Origin: Actinomycetota bacterium
GTDB taxonomy: Bacteria > Actinomycetota > Actinomycetes > Nanopelagicales > Nanopelagicaceae
NCBI GenBank assembly: GCA_947450545.1
Contig: CANFVU010000003.1
Coordinates: forward strand, 50,263-114,262
DNA: 64,000 nucleotides
Reading direction: 5' to 3'
This document shows, piece after piece, positions 9,378-17,779 of this stretch (its first letter is position 1; every line of letters begins with the position of its first letter). Position numbers and translations under genes: made by a program. The notes under the pieces are model-generated. The model saw nothing but the letters and a program-made list of their open reading frames with translations, was not told the origin of the DNA and did not search any database.

Positions 9378-10246
9378 TGAATTCAGCATCTAAATGGGTG
9401 GCCGGTGCACGTCCCCGCACACTTCCCGCAGCGATTTCTCCCGTAATTGTTGGTGGAGCTCTTGCCCACCGATTGAGCCTTAACGTCAGCTACCTAAATA
9501 TTGCTCTGGCTTTGATTGTCAGCCTCGCACTACAAATCGCAGTCAATTATGCAAATGATTACTCTGATGGCGTCAAAGGAACCGATGAAAAGAGAGTTGG
9601 ACCAGTTCGCCTTGTTGGTAGCGGCTTAGCTTCGGCTGCATCTGTAAAGCGCGCAGCTTTTATCTCATTTGGTGTGGCAGCAATCGCTGGAACACTTTTA
9701 GCTTCGCGAACGTCATATATTTTAATTCTTATAGGCGCTGTGGCTATCGCTGCAGCTTGGACATACACCGGAAGTTCCAAGCCTTACGGATACCGCGGCT
9801 TCGGAGAAATTTCTGTCTTTGTTTTCTTTGGTGTTGTCGCCACTGTCGGAACATTTTATGCAGGTACTCAAAAAGTTTCTTGGCAAGCTTTTCTTCTATC
9901 ACTTCCAGTTGGCGCGCTCTCATGTGCAATCTTGGCAATCAATAATTTGCGCGATCTTCCAAAAGATGGAGTTGTTGGAAAACTAACCCTTGCGGTTCGA
10001 ATGGGTGATGTTAAAGCTCGCGCATTCTTCATCTCACTTCTCTTTTTCGCACACACAACGAGTCTGTTGAGCGTTGTTGTAACTCCTTGGGCCGTAGCGA
10101 CTATCTTTCTTGCGCCAATCACATCTCAAATCGCACGTGCCACTATCAAGGGAGCACAGGGAGTGGAATTGATTCCACTCTTAGGTAAGACAGGACGTCT
10201 TCAACTGCTGCTATCCACAACGCTTGCCATCGCACTGCTCATCTAA
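9377..10246 (+). CDS. menA: 1,4-Dihydroxy-2-naphthoate polyprenyltransferase
   Basis: MenA attaches the polyprenyl tail to dihydroxynaphthoate at the membrane. The UbiA-family protein has 289 residues with about eight or nine membrane helices. The first Asp-rich prenyl-diphosphate site is NYANDYSDGVKGTDEKR, followed by GPVRLVGSG; a second Asp-containing motif lies in NNLRDLPKDG. It is translated from an ATG overlapping the menE stop. With menF, menD, menC, menE, menB and menG nearby, most of the classical pathway is encoded within 8 kb. Confidence 0.94.
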   Translation: MNSASKWVAGARPRTLPAAISPVIVGGALAHRLSLNVSYLNIALALIVSLALQIAVNYANDYSDGVKGTDEKRVGPVRLVGSGLASAASVKRAAFISFGVAAIAGTLLASRTSYILILIGAVAIAAAWTYTGSSKPYGYRGFGEISVFVFFGVVATVGTFYAGTQKVSWQAFLLSLPVGALSCAILAINNLRDLPKDGVVGKLTLAVRMGDVKARAFFISLLFFAHTTSLLSVVVTPWAVATIFLAPITSQIARATIKGAQGVELIPLLGKTGRLQLLLSTTLAIALLI

Positions 10247-10263
10247 GGAGATAAACTTCAACC

Positions 10264-10524
10264 ATGATTAAAGTCGATGCGTTCATCCTCATAATTTCCA
10301 TCATCATTCAGCTCTATTCGCTCTTCGATTGTGCTCGCACCGAGCAAGAGCAAGTTCGCAGACTTCCAAAATGGGCTTGGCTCATTGTCGTTCTTCTTTT
10401 TGGTGGATTCGGTGGTCTCTTGTGGTTATTAGCTGGTCGACCAAAGAGCCAAGGTGGCGGCCGTAGCCGCAAGCCACGCATTGTTCCTCCAGATGACGAT
10501 CCGGATTTCCTTCGTAAACTCTAG
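10264..10524 (+). CDS. Small membrane protein with PLD nuclease N-terminal-like domain
   Basis: This 86-residue protein has two predicted membrane helices (about 6-22 and 36-56) and a basic then acidic cytosolic tail. The pattern of a helix, then FDCART, then a PKWAW segment leading into a glycine-rich second helix and AGRPK fits the PLDc_N (phospholipase D nuclease N-terminal) domain family common in actinobacteria. No nuclease domain follows, so the name reflects the fold only and the function is unknown. It trails menA by 17 bases with an AAGGAG-type ribosome-binding site, suggesting co-transcription. Confidence 0.8.
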   Translation: MIKVDAFILIISIIIQLYSLFDCARTEQEQVRRLPKWAWLIVVLLFGGFGGLLWLLAGRPKSQGGGRSRKPRIVPPDDDPDFLRKL

Positions 10525-10527
10525 TTT

Positions 10528-11418
10528 TTACAAACCTGAATAGGTGTGACGGCCTGAGCCGTAGATATTCACGTAGACGTAGTTAAATAAGAAGGTCGAT
10601 CCTGCAAAGAGACATAACCATGCAGCGCGACGTCCACGCCATCCGATTGTTACGCGAGCATGTAAATATGCTGCGTAGGCGATCCAAGTAATAAAAGCCC
10701 ACGTCTCTTTTGGATCCCAACCCCAGTAACGACCCCACGCAGATTCTGCCCAAATAGCTCCTGCAATAACTGCGAAAGTCCAGAGCGGGAATACGAAAGC
10801 AACAAGTCTGTATGAAAGTTGATCGAGATACTCAAGTGATGGAAGTTTCTTAGCCCATTCATTTCTCTCGCCGCGAGATTCAATTCGATCGAGAATTAAA
10901 TATGTTGCAGCAATAGTGTTCGCAAGAAGGAAAACTCCTCCTGAAACAATTGCAGCTGAGACGTGAATGATGAGCCATGTTGATTTCAGTGCAGGCACAA
11001 GTGGCGCACTTGGCCGGTATAGAACCGCAACAGCAGTACCTAAAGTTAAAAGTACGGATGTAGAGACCGGAAGTCCTAACCAGCGGAGTTTGTACTTAGT
11101 AAGTGCAAAGAGATAAGCACCCGCGAAAGCCATTGCACCTGTGATTGAGAATTCATACATGTTGCCCCATGGAGCGCGATGCGCGGATAGTCCTCGCAAG
11201 ATAACTCCGGCAGTTAAGAAGACTTGGCCGAGAATCATCATCGCTGTGCCAATGCGTCCAGCTTTATCAGTCTTAGCAAAATCAAACTGGGTTGAATCCC
11301 CGCTATTTTTTACAGAGAAAGCAACTTCGACAGCGTGAGAGAAGAAAGCAATTGTGTAGAGAAACATCGCAGAATAAATTGAATAGTTAGAGAGGTAAGC
11401 AAACTGTCTAGAGCTCAT
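10528..11418 (-). CDS. ccsB: Cytochrome c biogenesis protein CcsB (heme handling)
   Basis: CcsB (also called CcsA or ResC) works with ResB in the System II pathway that carries heme across the membrane and attaches it to apocytochrome c. The 296-residue protein has about eight membrane helices. The tryptophan-rich heme-binding segment WGRYWGWDPKETWAF is at about 228-242, and conserved histidines flank it (for example in YAAYLHAR). It is the last gene of the cytochrome c maturation operon, overlapping resB by 11 bases. Its stop lies three bases from the stop of the convergent gene at 10524. Confidence 0.94.
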   Translation of the reverse strand: MSSRQFAYLSNYSIYSAMFLYTIAFFSHAVEVAFSVKNSGDSTQFDFAKTDKAGRIGTAMMILGQVFLTAGVILRGLSAHRAPWGNMYEFSITGAMAFAGAYLFALTKYKLRWLGLPVSTSVLLTLGTAVAVLYRPSAPLVPALKSTWLIIHVSAAIVSGGVFLLANTIAATYLILDRIESRGERNEWAKKLPSLEYLDQLSYRLVAFVFPLWTFAVIAGAIWAESAWGRYWGWDPKETWAFITWIAYAAYLHARVTIGWRGRRAAWLCLFAGSTFLFNYVYVNIYGSGRHTYSGL

Positions 11419-12862
11419 CTTCCATCCACTTCTTTAATTGTGCGAGTTCTTCGAGTAATCCTGGTGCAGCATTCTTTGCAAGACCTGCTATTTCTACCTG
11501 ATTACTTGCTTTGACCCAAATTCGGCGTTGGCGTGTAAAGAGTGAGAGAAGTAATCCAAGGATTGCGAAAATCGCACCAAAGAGTGCGTAAAGCTTGCCT
11601 GGATCATCAACTATTTGAAGGTTTACCCACGAACGCCATCCATCAAATGTGATGGAACCCTCACCAAATTCGAGAGTCTGACCAAGCGTGAGTTGTTTGA
11701 GAGCAATGCGTTGCATCTTCGATGTATCTAATCGGTAAACAGATTGTGGGATACCAGTATCAAGTCCGAGATTTCCTTTCCAGACCGACAACAAGAGTCG
11801 AGGGTCGAGAACTTCTGGAAAAGCCGAGAATGCTCCACGCTTGGAGTTCCGATCGTAGGTCGGAATAAATGAACCAACAAATCCAATTTGTGGGTTCATG
11901 TCGGGAACCTTGATTGCACCGATTGACGTGAGGTTTCCATCTTGGGGTAAAAATGTCACAGGGCCGTGGAATGTAATTGCACCTGATTTATCTCTCACAG
12001 TAACGACAGGGGAATATCCATTTGCTTGTAAATAAATTTTAGTATTTGCGTACGTTAATGGGCTATTGACTTTAATAATGACTTTTTTCTCGCTACTTCC
12101 AATTGGGTTTGCAGCAGCGACAGTTAACGTGTAATCCTGCGGTGCATTTGTTGCTGGATCATATTTTGCAGAGAAGTCTGTAACGCGCAACGAGAAAGAT
12201 TGCATGGATTGATCTGATTGGAATTTTCCAAAAGCAAGGCTGTCATACGACGTTGGGGTATTGATGAAACGATCTCCAACGTTGACGATAGCTTCGCCTT
12301 TCGAACCAAAGAGAGCTCCAACTCCGACTGCTACGAGAATGAGAATGAGCGACAAGTGGAAGAGAAGATTGCCGGTTTCACGGGCATAACCTTTCTCGGC
12401 AGAGATTGAATTCTCGTCTCTGCGAATTCTGAAACTTTTCTTGCGAAGCCACGCTTCTGCTTTATCGAGATCGCCCTGTGAGAGTGTTGCAAAACCATCC
12501 ATGCGATCAAGATTTCTTGGCGTAAGAGGAGGTTCTTTACCAATTGCACGCAGATGCTCAAGAGTGCGAGGAAGTACGCAACCAATTAAGGAGATAAATA
12601 GGAGCAAATAGATCGCACTAAACCAAGGAGAGCTATAAACATCAAAGAATCTGAAGCGATCAAGCCATGTACCAAGCGCCCCATGAGTTGCAAGATAATC
12701 GCGAACTTTCATGGGATTTTGTGTACGTTGAGGGAAGAGCGAGCCTGGAATCGAGGCGACCCCAAGAAGCATCAAAAGTAGCAGCGCAGTACGCATGCTC
12801 GTGAGCTGACGCCATGTCCAACGCAGGAGCGCAACTCCTCCTAAAGGTGTCTCAGTACTCAT
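11408..12862 (-). CDS. resB: Cytochrome c biogenesis protein ResB
   Basis: ResB (Ccs1) partners CcsB in System II cytochrome c maturation. The 484-residue protein has the usual layout: membrane helices near residues 20-40, 80-100 and 165-190, a large extracytoplasmic domain, and a final helix near 430-450 followed by RQRRIWVK. Short motifs such as PGSLFPQR and LLFHLSLILILV are typical. It overlaps ccdA by one base upstream and ccsB by 11 bases downstream. The gene order matches mycobacterial ccdA-resB-ccsA. Confidence 0.92.
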   Translation of the reverse strand: MSTETPLGGVALLRWTWRQLTSMRTALLLLMLLGVASIPGSLFPQRTQNPMKVRDYLATHGALGTWLDRFRFFDVYSSPWFSAIYLLLFISLIGCVLPRTLEHLRAIGKEPPLTPRNLDRMDGFATLSQGDLDKAEAWLRKKSFRIRRDENSISAEKGYARETGNLLFHLSLILILVAVGVGALFGSKGEAIVNVGDRFINTPTSYDSLAFGKFQSDQSMQSFSLRVTDFSAKYDPATNAPQDYTLTVAAANPIGSSEKKVIIKVNSPLTYANTKIYLQANGYSPVVTVRDKSGAITFHGPVTFLPQDGNLTSIGAIKVPDMNPQIGFVGSFIPTYDRNSKRGAFSAFPEVLDPRLLLSVWKGNLGLDTGIPQSVYRLDTSKMQRIALKQLTLGQTLEFGEGSITFDGWRSWVNLQIVDDPGKLYALFGAIFAILGLLLSLFTRQRRIWVKASNQVEIAGLAKNAAPGLLEELAQLKKWMEDEL

Positions 12863-13593
12863 CAGATCGCCGGGATAAATCCAGATATGAGGCTACGAAG
12901 TGAATTCATTATCGAATCCCATGCGCCAGTGACTTGAAGCAAACCAATAACAATTAGGAAAATTCCACCGATTCGAGTTATGACATTTCCACGTTTGGAG
13001 ATGAATCGTCGAAGTTTTGCAGATTGATCAAAATAGAGTCCGACAAAAATAAATGGCAAGCCAAGTCCTAAACAATACGCAACGGAGAGAATCGCTCCGC
13101 GAAGTGCGCTTGAACTTTCAAATGAGAGAGCTTGCACAGCGCCGAGAGTTGGACCGATACAGGGTGTCCAACCGACTCCGAAGAGAAATCCAAGAAGTGG
13201 TGCGCCGGCTAATCCCGCTTGGGATTTCCACGCTGGTTTAAATTCTCGGTAGAAACGTTGGCTGAAGAGAAAAATTGTTCCCATCAAAATAGTTATGAGG
13301 CCAAGAACGATAGAAATTAATCGAGAGTTTGCAGAAATGTGCGATCCGAGTGATCCGAAAAGAGCGCCATAGGAAATGAAAAGCGTTGAGAAACCCAGTA
13401 CAAAGAGAAGTGCGCCAATCGCTACCTTGCTACGAGTTTTCACATCAGTCATACCTGCTGCATAGGAAAGATATCCAGGCACCAGCGGCAAAACGCATGG
13501 CGAGAAGAATGAAATAAGTCCTGCGATAGCAGCCACAATAAAAGCGATGATGAGATTGCCGCTAAAGACTTGATTAACAAAGAAATTATGCAT
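12862..13593 (-). CDS. ccdA: Thiol-disulfide transporter CcdA
   Basis: CcdA moves reducing equivalents from cytoplasmic thioredoxin across the membrane to ResA-type proteins. The 243-residue protein has six membrane helices. Its redox pair is Cys33 in [13 protein letters not shown] and a second cysteine near residue 143 in [14 protein letters not shown]; both contexts are diagnostic. It overlaps the start of resB by one base and the end of resA by eight, so the maturation genes are tightly coupled. Confidence 0.95.
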   Translation of the reverse strand: MHNFFVNQVFSGNLIIAFIVAAIAGLISFFSPCVLPLVPGYLSYAAGMTDVKTRSKVAIGALLFVLGFSTLFISYGALFGSLGSHISANSRLISIVLGLITILMGTIFLFSQRFYREFKPAWKSQAGLAGAPLLGFLFGVGWTPCIGPTLGAVQALSFESSSALRGAILSVAYCLGLGLPFIFVGLYFDQSAKLRRFISKRGNVITRIGGIFLIVIGLLQVTGAWDSIMNSLRSLISGFIPAI

Positions 13594-14131
13594 CGGCTTG
13601 AACTCGCTTAATCATCGTATCGAGTAAAGCAAAAGTCACTTGCCCGCTAATTCGAACAGCAACTCGGTTCTTGCTATCGATAATCAGCGTTGTGGGAATT
13701 GCATTTGGCACTAGAGAACCTCTAAACCCAGCCAAAATCGCATCATCAATCAAGATGGGATACGAGACTTTAAATCTCTTTACAAAACTCTGAGCAGAGG
13801 AGAGATTGTCTCGAGTCAGAATGCCAAGGAATTGGATATCGCTCTCTTTCTGAGCAAAATCTTCTAAGAGTGGCGCTTCAGCACGACATGGCGAACACCA
13901 GGATGCCCACACGTTAACGACCGTTAATTTTCCGCTCGATATAAATTTTCCACCATCGAGAGTTTCTCCAGATAACTCAGGAGCAGGTTTGCGATCAGCT
14001 GCTTTTACATAAACAGCTACTCCATCTCCAGATACAAATGCATTCTCACTTGGTGAAGAGGTTCCGCCACCTGCACATGCTGTTAAGAGAAAAAGAGGAA
14101 GAAGTGCAAAGAGCACTTTACGTTTCATCAT
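13586..14131 (-). CDS. resA: ResA-like thioredoxin lipoprotein
   Basis: This membrane-anchored thiol-disulfide protein keeps apocytochrome c cysteines reduced for heme attachment. The 181-residue product starts with a lipoprotein signal: basic MMKRK, a hydrophobic core and a lipobox ending at Cys19 (LLTACAGG). The thioredoxin-like domain contains [13 protein letters not shown] with Cys79 and Cys82, and a conserved proline region NAIPTTLII. It receives electrons from CcdA, encoded next. Its start overlaps the stop of the histidine phosphatase gene as ATGA. Confidence 0.92.
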   Translation of the reverse strand: MMKRKVLFALLPLFLLTACAGGGTSSPSENAFVSGDGVAVYVKAADRKPAPELSGETLDGGKFISSGKLTVVNVWASWCSPCRAEAPLLEDFAQKESDIQFLGILTRDNLSSAQSFVKRFKVSYPILIDDAILAGFRGSLVPNAIPTTLIIDSKNRVAVRISGQVTFALLDTMIKRVQADA

Positions 14132-14748
14132 TTCTTCGGGAGAAGCGCTTTCGCTGGCTCGGAGTATGTGACGCCTGAAATCATCACGTCATCATCAAAA
14201 TGAAAACTTGTAACAGATGCAAGAGTGCACTCGCGTTTGCGTGGATCATGCAAGAGACGACGTCCTTCTACAGCTGAACGCAGAATCCAAATCGGAAGTT
14301 GGTGTGAAACACAAAATGCATCTTTGCCTTGTGCAGCTCCATGGGCAGCAAAAAGCGCTGCAAGCATGCGCTTGATTTGAATTTCGTATGGCTCTCCCCA
14401 CGATGGAATCCACGGACGTGTGAGGTGGCGCCATGACGTCGGATGGCGAAGAACTCCGCTCCCCATTTCAAATTTCTTACCTTCAAAAATATTAGTTGCT
14501 TCGATGAGTCGTTCATCTGTGGTGATAGAAAGGTTATGAATTTTCGCAAGCGGAGCAGCGGTTTCCTGTGCACGTTGAAGAGGCGATGCATGCACGGCGC
14601 CGACATCAAACTGTTGAGACCACTCTGCTACGACGCCAGCCATCTCATGACCGCGATCTGAGAGATGCCAACCTGGTTGTAGTCCGTAAAGAATTTTCTC
14701 AGGGTTAAATACCTCACCGTGGCGCAGCACGTGAACAGTTGACCCCAT
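14128..14748 (-). CDS. Histidine phosphatase (phosphoglycerate mutase-like) protein
   Basis: The RHGE motif at residues 9-12, FCVSHQLPIWILR with the second catalytic histidine, and LSDRGHEMA place this 206-residue protein in the histidine phosphatase superfamily. The substrate cannot be told from sequence. It heads the cytochrome c maturation operon, as its homologue does in mycobacteria. I choose ATG 14748, because TATGCT ends exactly six bases upstream and the alternative 13-residue extension to 14787 is not family-like. The promoter region is shared with the divergent HAD gene. Confidence 0.87.
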   Translation of the reverse strand: MGSTVHVLRHGEVFNPEKILYGLQPGWHLSDRGHEMAGVVAEWSQQFDVGAVHASPLQRAQETAAPLAKIHNLSITTDERLIEATNIFEGKKFEMGSGVLRHPTSWRHLTRPWIPSWGEPYEIQIKRMLAALFAAHGAAQGKDAFCVSHQLPIWILRSAVEGRRLLHDPRKRECTLASVTSFHFDDDVMISGVTYSEPAKALLPKK

Positions 14749-14754
14749 ACGAGA

Positions 14755-14760
14755 AGCATA
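14755..14760 (-). promoter_or_regulatory. -10 element for the histidine phosphatase / cytochrome c operon (leaderless spacing)
   Basis: TATGCT on the minus strand ends six bases before ATG 14748. It supports the shorter start. No -35 match is evident. Confidence 0.5.
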
Positions 14761-14797
14761 AAGGAGGTGATGGCAGGGCTTTCCCACGGGTAATCGC

Positions 14798-14803
14798 TAG
14801 GCT
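14798..14803 (+). promoter_or_regulatory. -10 element for the HAD phosphatase gene
   Basis: TAGGCT ends seven bases before ATG 14811. It supports the internal ATG over an upstream TTG at 14739 that would lie on the other side of the promoter. Confidence 0.5.
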
Positions 14804-14810
14804 TACACGT

Positions 14811-15584
14811 ATGGCTCTCCAACCCAAGCGAGTTGCCTTCTTTGATATCGACAATACTTTGGTGAGAGGTTCATCCCTCTATTTCATAAGTAAAGGTATG
14901 TATCAAAGGGGCTTCTTTAATAAGCGCGATATCGTGGCGTTTGTTCTCGCGAATTTGCGTTACCAACTCGTTGGCGAGCGAAATCAAGAGGAAGTCGATC
15001 GCATTCAAAGTGCAGCTCTTCGAGTCGTCAAAGGGCACAATGTCCAAGAGCTCTTAGAAATGGGTAACGATGTTTATGATCGTTACGTTTCGCCTGCTCT
15101 CTGGCAGGGCACATTAGAAATTGCACAGGAGCATCTCAGCCGTGATGAAGAAGTATGGCTTGTCACTGCATCCCCAGTGGAGTTTGCAAACCTCATTGCA
15201 CAACGACTTGGCTTTACGGGAGCGCTCGGTACCTGTGCTGAAGAAATTGATGGTGAATACACCGGAAAGATAATTGGAAAACTTCTTCACGGAAGTGAGA
15301 AAGCGCGAGCCATTAAAAACCTTGCACAGGAAAAGACCATTGATTTAGAAAACTCTTATGCTTACTCCGATAGCCATAACGACATTCCTCTCTTAGAAGC
15401 TGTCGGCAAACCTCGAGTTATCAACCCAGATACTCTTCTTCGAATTCGCGCTGCCAAAGATTCGTGGCCTATTTATGACTTCAGAAGAGGTCGCTGGTTT
15501 AAAACGATAGTTGCCCCAGTAATCAATCGCGCTGCTGCGATCGCAGGCGGTCTTCACCCAGCTCTGAAGAGGCGGGGACGCTAA
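14811..15584 (+). CDS. HAD-IB family phosphatase (SerB-like)
   Basis: This 257-residue protein has the haloacid dehalogenase motifs in order: FFDIDNT with the nucleophile Asp12 and Asp14, VTASP (motif II), a lysine in ALIGKLLHGSEK-type context, and AYSDSHNDIPLL (motif IV). The spacing fits the HAD-IB subfamily that includes phosphoserine phosphatase-like enzymes in actinobacteria. The true substrate is unknown. A run of GRWFK near the C-terminus could associate with membranes, but no clear helix is present. It is divergent from the cytochrome c operon. Confidence 0.88.
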   Translation: MALQPKRVAFFDIDNTLVRGSSLYFISKGMYQRGFFNKRDIVAFVLANLRYQLVGERNQEEVDRIQSAALRVVKGHNVQELLEMGNDVYDRYVSPALWQGTLEIAQEHLSRDEEVWLVTASPVEFANLIAQRLGFTGALGTCAEEIDGEYTGKIIGKLLHGSEKARAIKNLAQEKTIDLENSYAYSDSHNDIPLLEAVGKPRVINPDTLLRIRAAKDSWPIYDFRRGRWFKTIVAPVINRAAAIAGGLHPALKRRGR

Positions 15585-15593
15585 CAAAACCGG

Positions 15594-15599
15594 TAATGT
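15594..15599 (+). promoter_or_regulatory. Putative -10 element for the Helicase_C_3 gene
   Basis: TAATGT ends nine bases before ATG 15609, just downstream of the HAD gene stop. The AGGG between hexamer and start could act as a weak ribosome-binding site. Confidence 0.4.
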
Positions 15600-15608
15600 A
15601 GGGCAGTT

Positions 15609-17765
15609 ATGTCGAGCCCATCCTTTGCTGAAGAGTTACGCGGCCGTGGTGATAAATCACTTGCCGAGCTCTTCGCTGCGCGCCCAGACTTACTCTCGCC
15701 TGTCCCATCGGGTATTTCCGCTCTCGCAGCGCGTGCTAATTCGCTCCCTAGTTTATTTAGGGCTCGTGATGTTCTCACGCAATGGCAATTTGATGTTCTC
15801 ACCGCAATGATGTTGCTCGCTGAACCATTTAGCGAAATAGAAGTTCTTCAACTCGTTGGAAAAGAAGCGATAAAAACAGTTGAGCTCTTGTGGACCCGTG
15901 GATTTACCTACAAAGATGGAGAGAAGTACAGAATCCCATCAAATGTGCGTGCGGTTATTGGCGATTTTCCTGCAGGGTTGGGACCAATTTCTACAAAGAA
16001 ATTGAATATGAAAGATTTGAAGAGTGCACCCGATGGTGCCATGCAACTACTTGAGCGCATGACGTGGGGACCACCCCGTGGCCAAGTTGCCGATGTTAAA
16101 AAAGCGAATGCAAATATTAAGTGGCTCTTGGAAAATAATTTCCTTATCGCTCTGGATTCTCAAAATCTTCTTATGCCACGCGAAGTTGGAATTCATTTAC
16201 GCGGCGGAAAGATTTTTAAAGAATTGCTTCCGAACGAACCGACATTAACTGGAACATCTAGAACCCAAAAGAGCGTCGATCAAGCAGCTATCGCAAACAT
16301 ATCTACTTTTATTCGTTGGGCCGAAGAACTTGCACACAATTGGTCTGATGAACCTCCGATAGCTCTTCGTTCAGGTGGTCTTGGAGTTCGCGATCTCAAA
16401 GCAACTGCTGAACACTTAGGCGTTGATGAAGATTGCGCAGCATTCGTCGCAGAAATTCTTTATCTTGCAGGTCTGATTGTTATCGATACAGATGATCAAA
16501 TTCTTCCGACCGCTTCATTCGATGCATGGTTAAGCCGTGAGCCTGAAGAACGTTGGCACAACCTCGTCACATTATGGATTTCAACTTCACGCGTTGCTGG
16601 GCTAATTGGTAAAGCCGACGGCAAAAACGTTGCAGCTTTGGGACCTGAACTTGATCGCTCCACAATTGCAGCGCTTAAAGAGATTGTTTTACGTGTGCTT
16701 TCCACGAGCACTCAGATTGATCCAGATCTAGATTCGCTTGTAACTCTCACAACCTGGCTCACCCCTACTCGAGCTAATCGTGAATATATTCAGTGGATAC
16801 TTCGCGAAGCTGAATGGCTTGGAATTACAGGCCAAGGCGCCCTCTCCTCATTTGGTAAAGCACTCCTTCAGGGCGAAGAATTAGGCGTCAACGAAGCGCT
16901 CCCACAACCAGTTGACCATATTCTTATTCAAGGCGATAACAGCGCAATTGCACCAGGCCCTTTAACTGTTGATCTCGCCAACATGATCGGCACCATTGCA
17001 GATATTGAAAGCCGTGGCGGTGCGACTGTCTATCGATTTAGCGAAGGTTCTATTCGCCGAGGGCTCGATCATGGACAAACCGGCGACATGATCAAAGACT
17101 TCTTGAAGAAAGTTTCTAAGACGCCTGTTCCGCAACCCCTTGAATATCTCATCAACGATGTTTCAAAGCGTCATGGTCGTTTGCGCGTAGGCGTTGGAAG
17201 TTCATATATCCGTTGTGAAGATGAAGGGCTAATCCAACAAATTGTTCACGACAAAAAATTGGAAGATATCCATATTCGAAAGTTAGCTCCACAAGTATTA
17301 ATTTCTGAAACAGATTTGCATGACTTAGTGATTGCACTTCGAGATGCTGGCTATTTGCCAGCTATCGAAAATGAAACGGGAATTCTCGTTTCTGCACCGG
17401 CAATCCGTCGTGCTAAATCTCGTCCAAAACCACCGCGCATTGTTGGAGATCCAACATCACCCACTCCTGCACTTATTTCTGCAGCAGTAAAAGCTTTGCG
17501 TGCGGGAGATAAGGCAACAGCTAATAAACCAAAAGCTCTTCCCCGCACAACTGCAAATGAAACTCTCGATATTTTAAATCAGTACATTGAGGAGCAAGCG
17601 AGCCTCACTATTGGATATGCCGATAACAATGGTGGCGTTACTCAAAAGTTGATTGATCCAATATCTATCTCACTGGGCACCCTCGTCGCCCGAGATCATG
17701 GCACTGGCGAAGTGGCTTACTTCCGCATCCCTCGTATTACTGGCGTCGCGCCAGCCTCAGAATAG
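15609..17765 (+). CDS. Helicase-associated (Helicase_C_3) protein partnering the XPB-like helicase
   Basis: This 718-residue protein has no helicase motor motifs. The region at about 433-595, starting LPQPVDHILIQGDNSAIAPG, matches the Helicase_C_3 domain, and the C-terminal segment from about 650 resembles a WYL-type domain (LTIGYADNNGG, then LDPISI-like and VARDH-type strands). In mycobacteria the equivalent gene sits directly beside the XPB-type helicase gene, suggesting the two act together, probably on DNA. Here an M20 peptidase gene separates them. Partnership in DNA repair is inferred from gene order only. Confidence 0.85.
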   Translation: MSSPSFAEELRGRGDKSLAELFAARPDLLSPVPSGISALAARANSLPSLFRARDVLTQWQFDVLTAMMLLAEPFSEIEVLQLVGKEAIKTVELLWTRGFTYKDGEKYRIPSNVRAVIGDFPAGLGPISTKKLNMKDLKSAPDGAMQLLERMTWGPPRGQVADVKKANANIKWLLENNFLIALDSQNLLMPREVGIHLRGGKIFKELLPNEPTLTGTSRTQKSVDQAAIANISTFIRWAEELAHNWSDEPPIALRSGGLGVRDLKATAEHLGVDEDCAAFVAEILYLAGLIVIDTDDQILPTASFDAWLSREPEERWHNLVTLWISTSRVAGLIGKADGKNVAALGPELDRSTIAALKEIVLRVLSTSTQIDPDLDSLVTLTTWLTPTRANREYIQWILREAEWLGITGQGALSSFGKALLQGEELGVNEALPQPVDHILIQGDNSAIAPGPLTVDLANMIGTIADIESRGGATVYRFSEGSIRRGLDHGQTGDMIKDFLKKVSKTPVPQPLEYLINDVSKRHGRLRVGVGSSYIRCEDEGLIQQIVHDKKLEDIHIRKLAPQVLISETDLHDLVIALRDAGYLPAIENETGILVSAPAIRRAKSRPKPPRIVGDPTSPTPALISAAVKALRAGDKATANKPKALPRTTANETLDILNQYIEEQASLTIGYADNNGGVTQKLIDPISISLGTLVARDHGTGEVAYFRIPRITGVAPASE

Positions 17766-17779
17766 GGCAGACTTACACC

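Noticed and set aside
14761..14793. A perfect AAGGAGGTGA Shine-Dalgarno-like sequence followed by an eight-codon frame (ATG to TAA) between the histidine phosphatase and HAD genes.
   Set aside because: The ATG is too close to the Shine-Dalgarno core, the HAD promoter lies downstream of it, and the site is on the opposite strand from the phosphatase gene. It is probably chance in promoter DNA.
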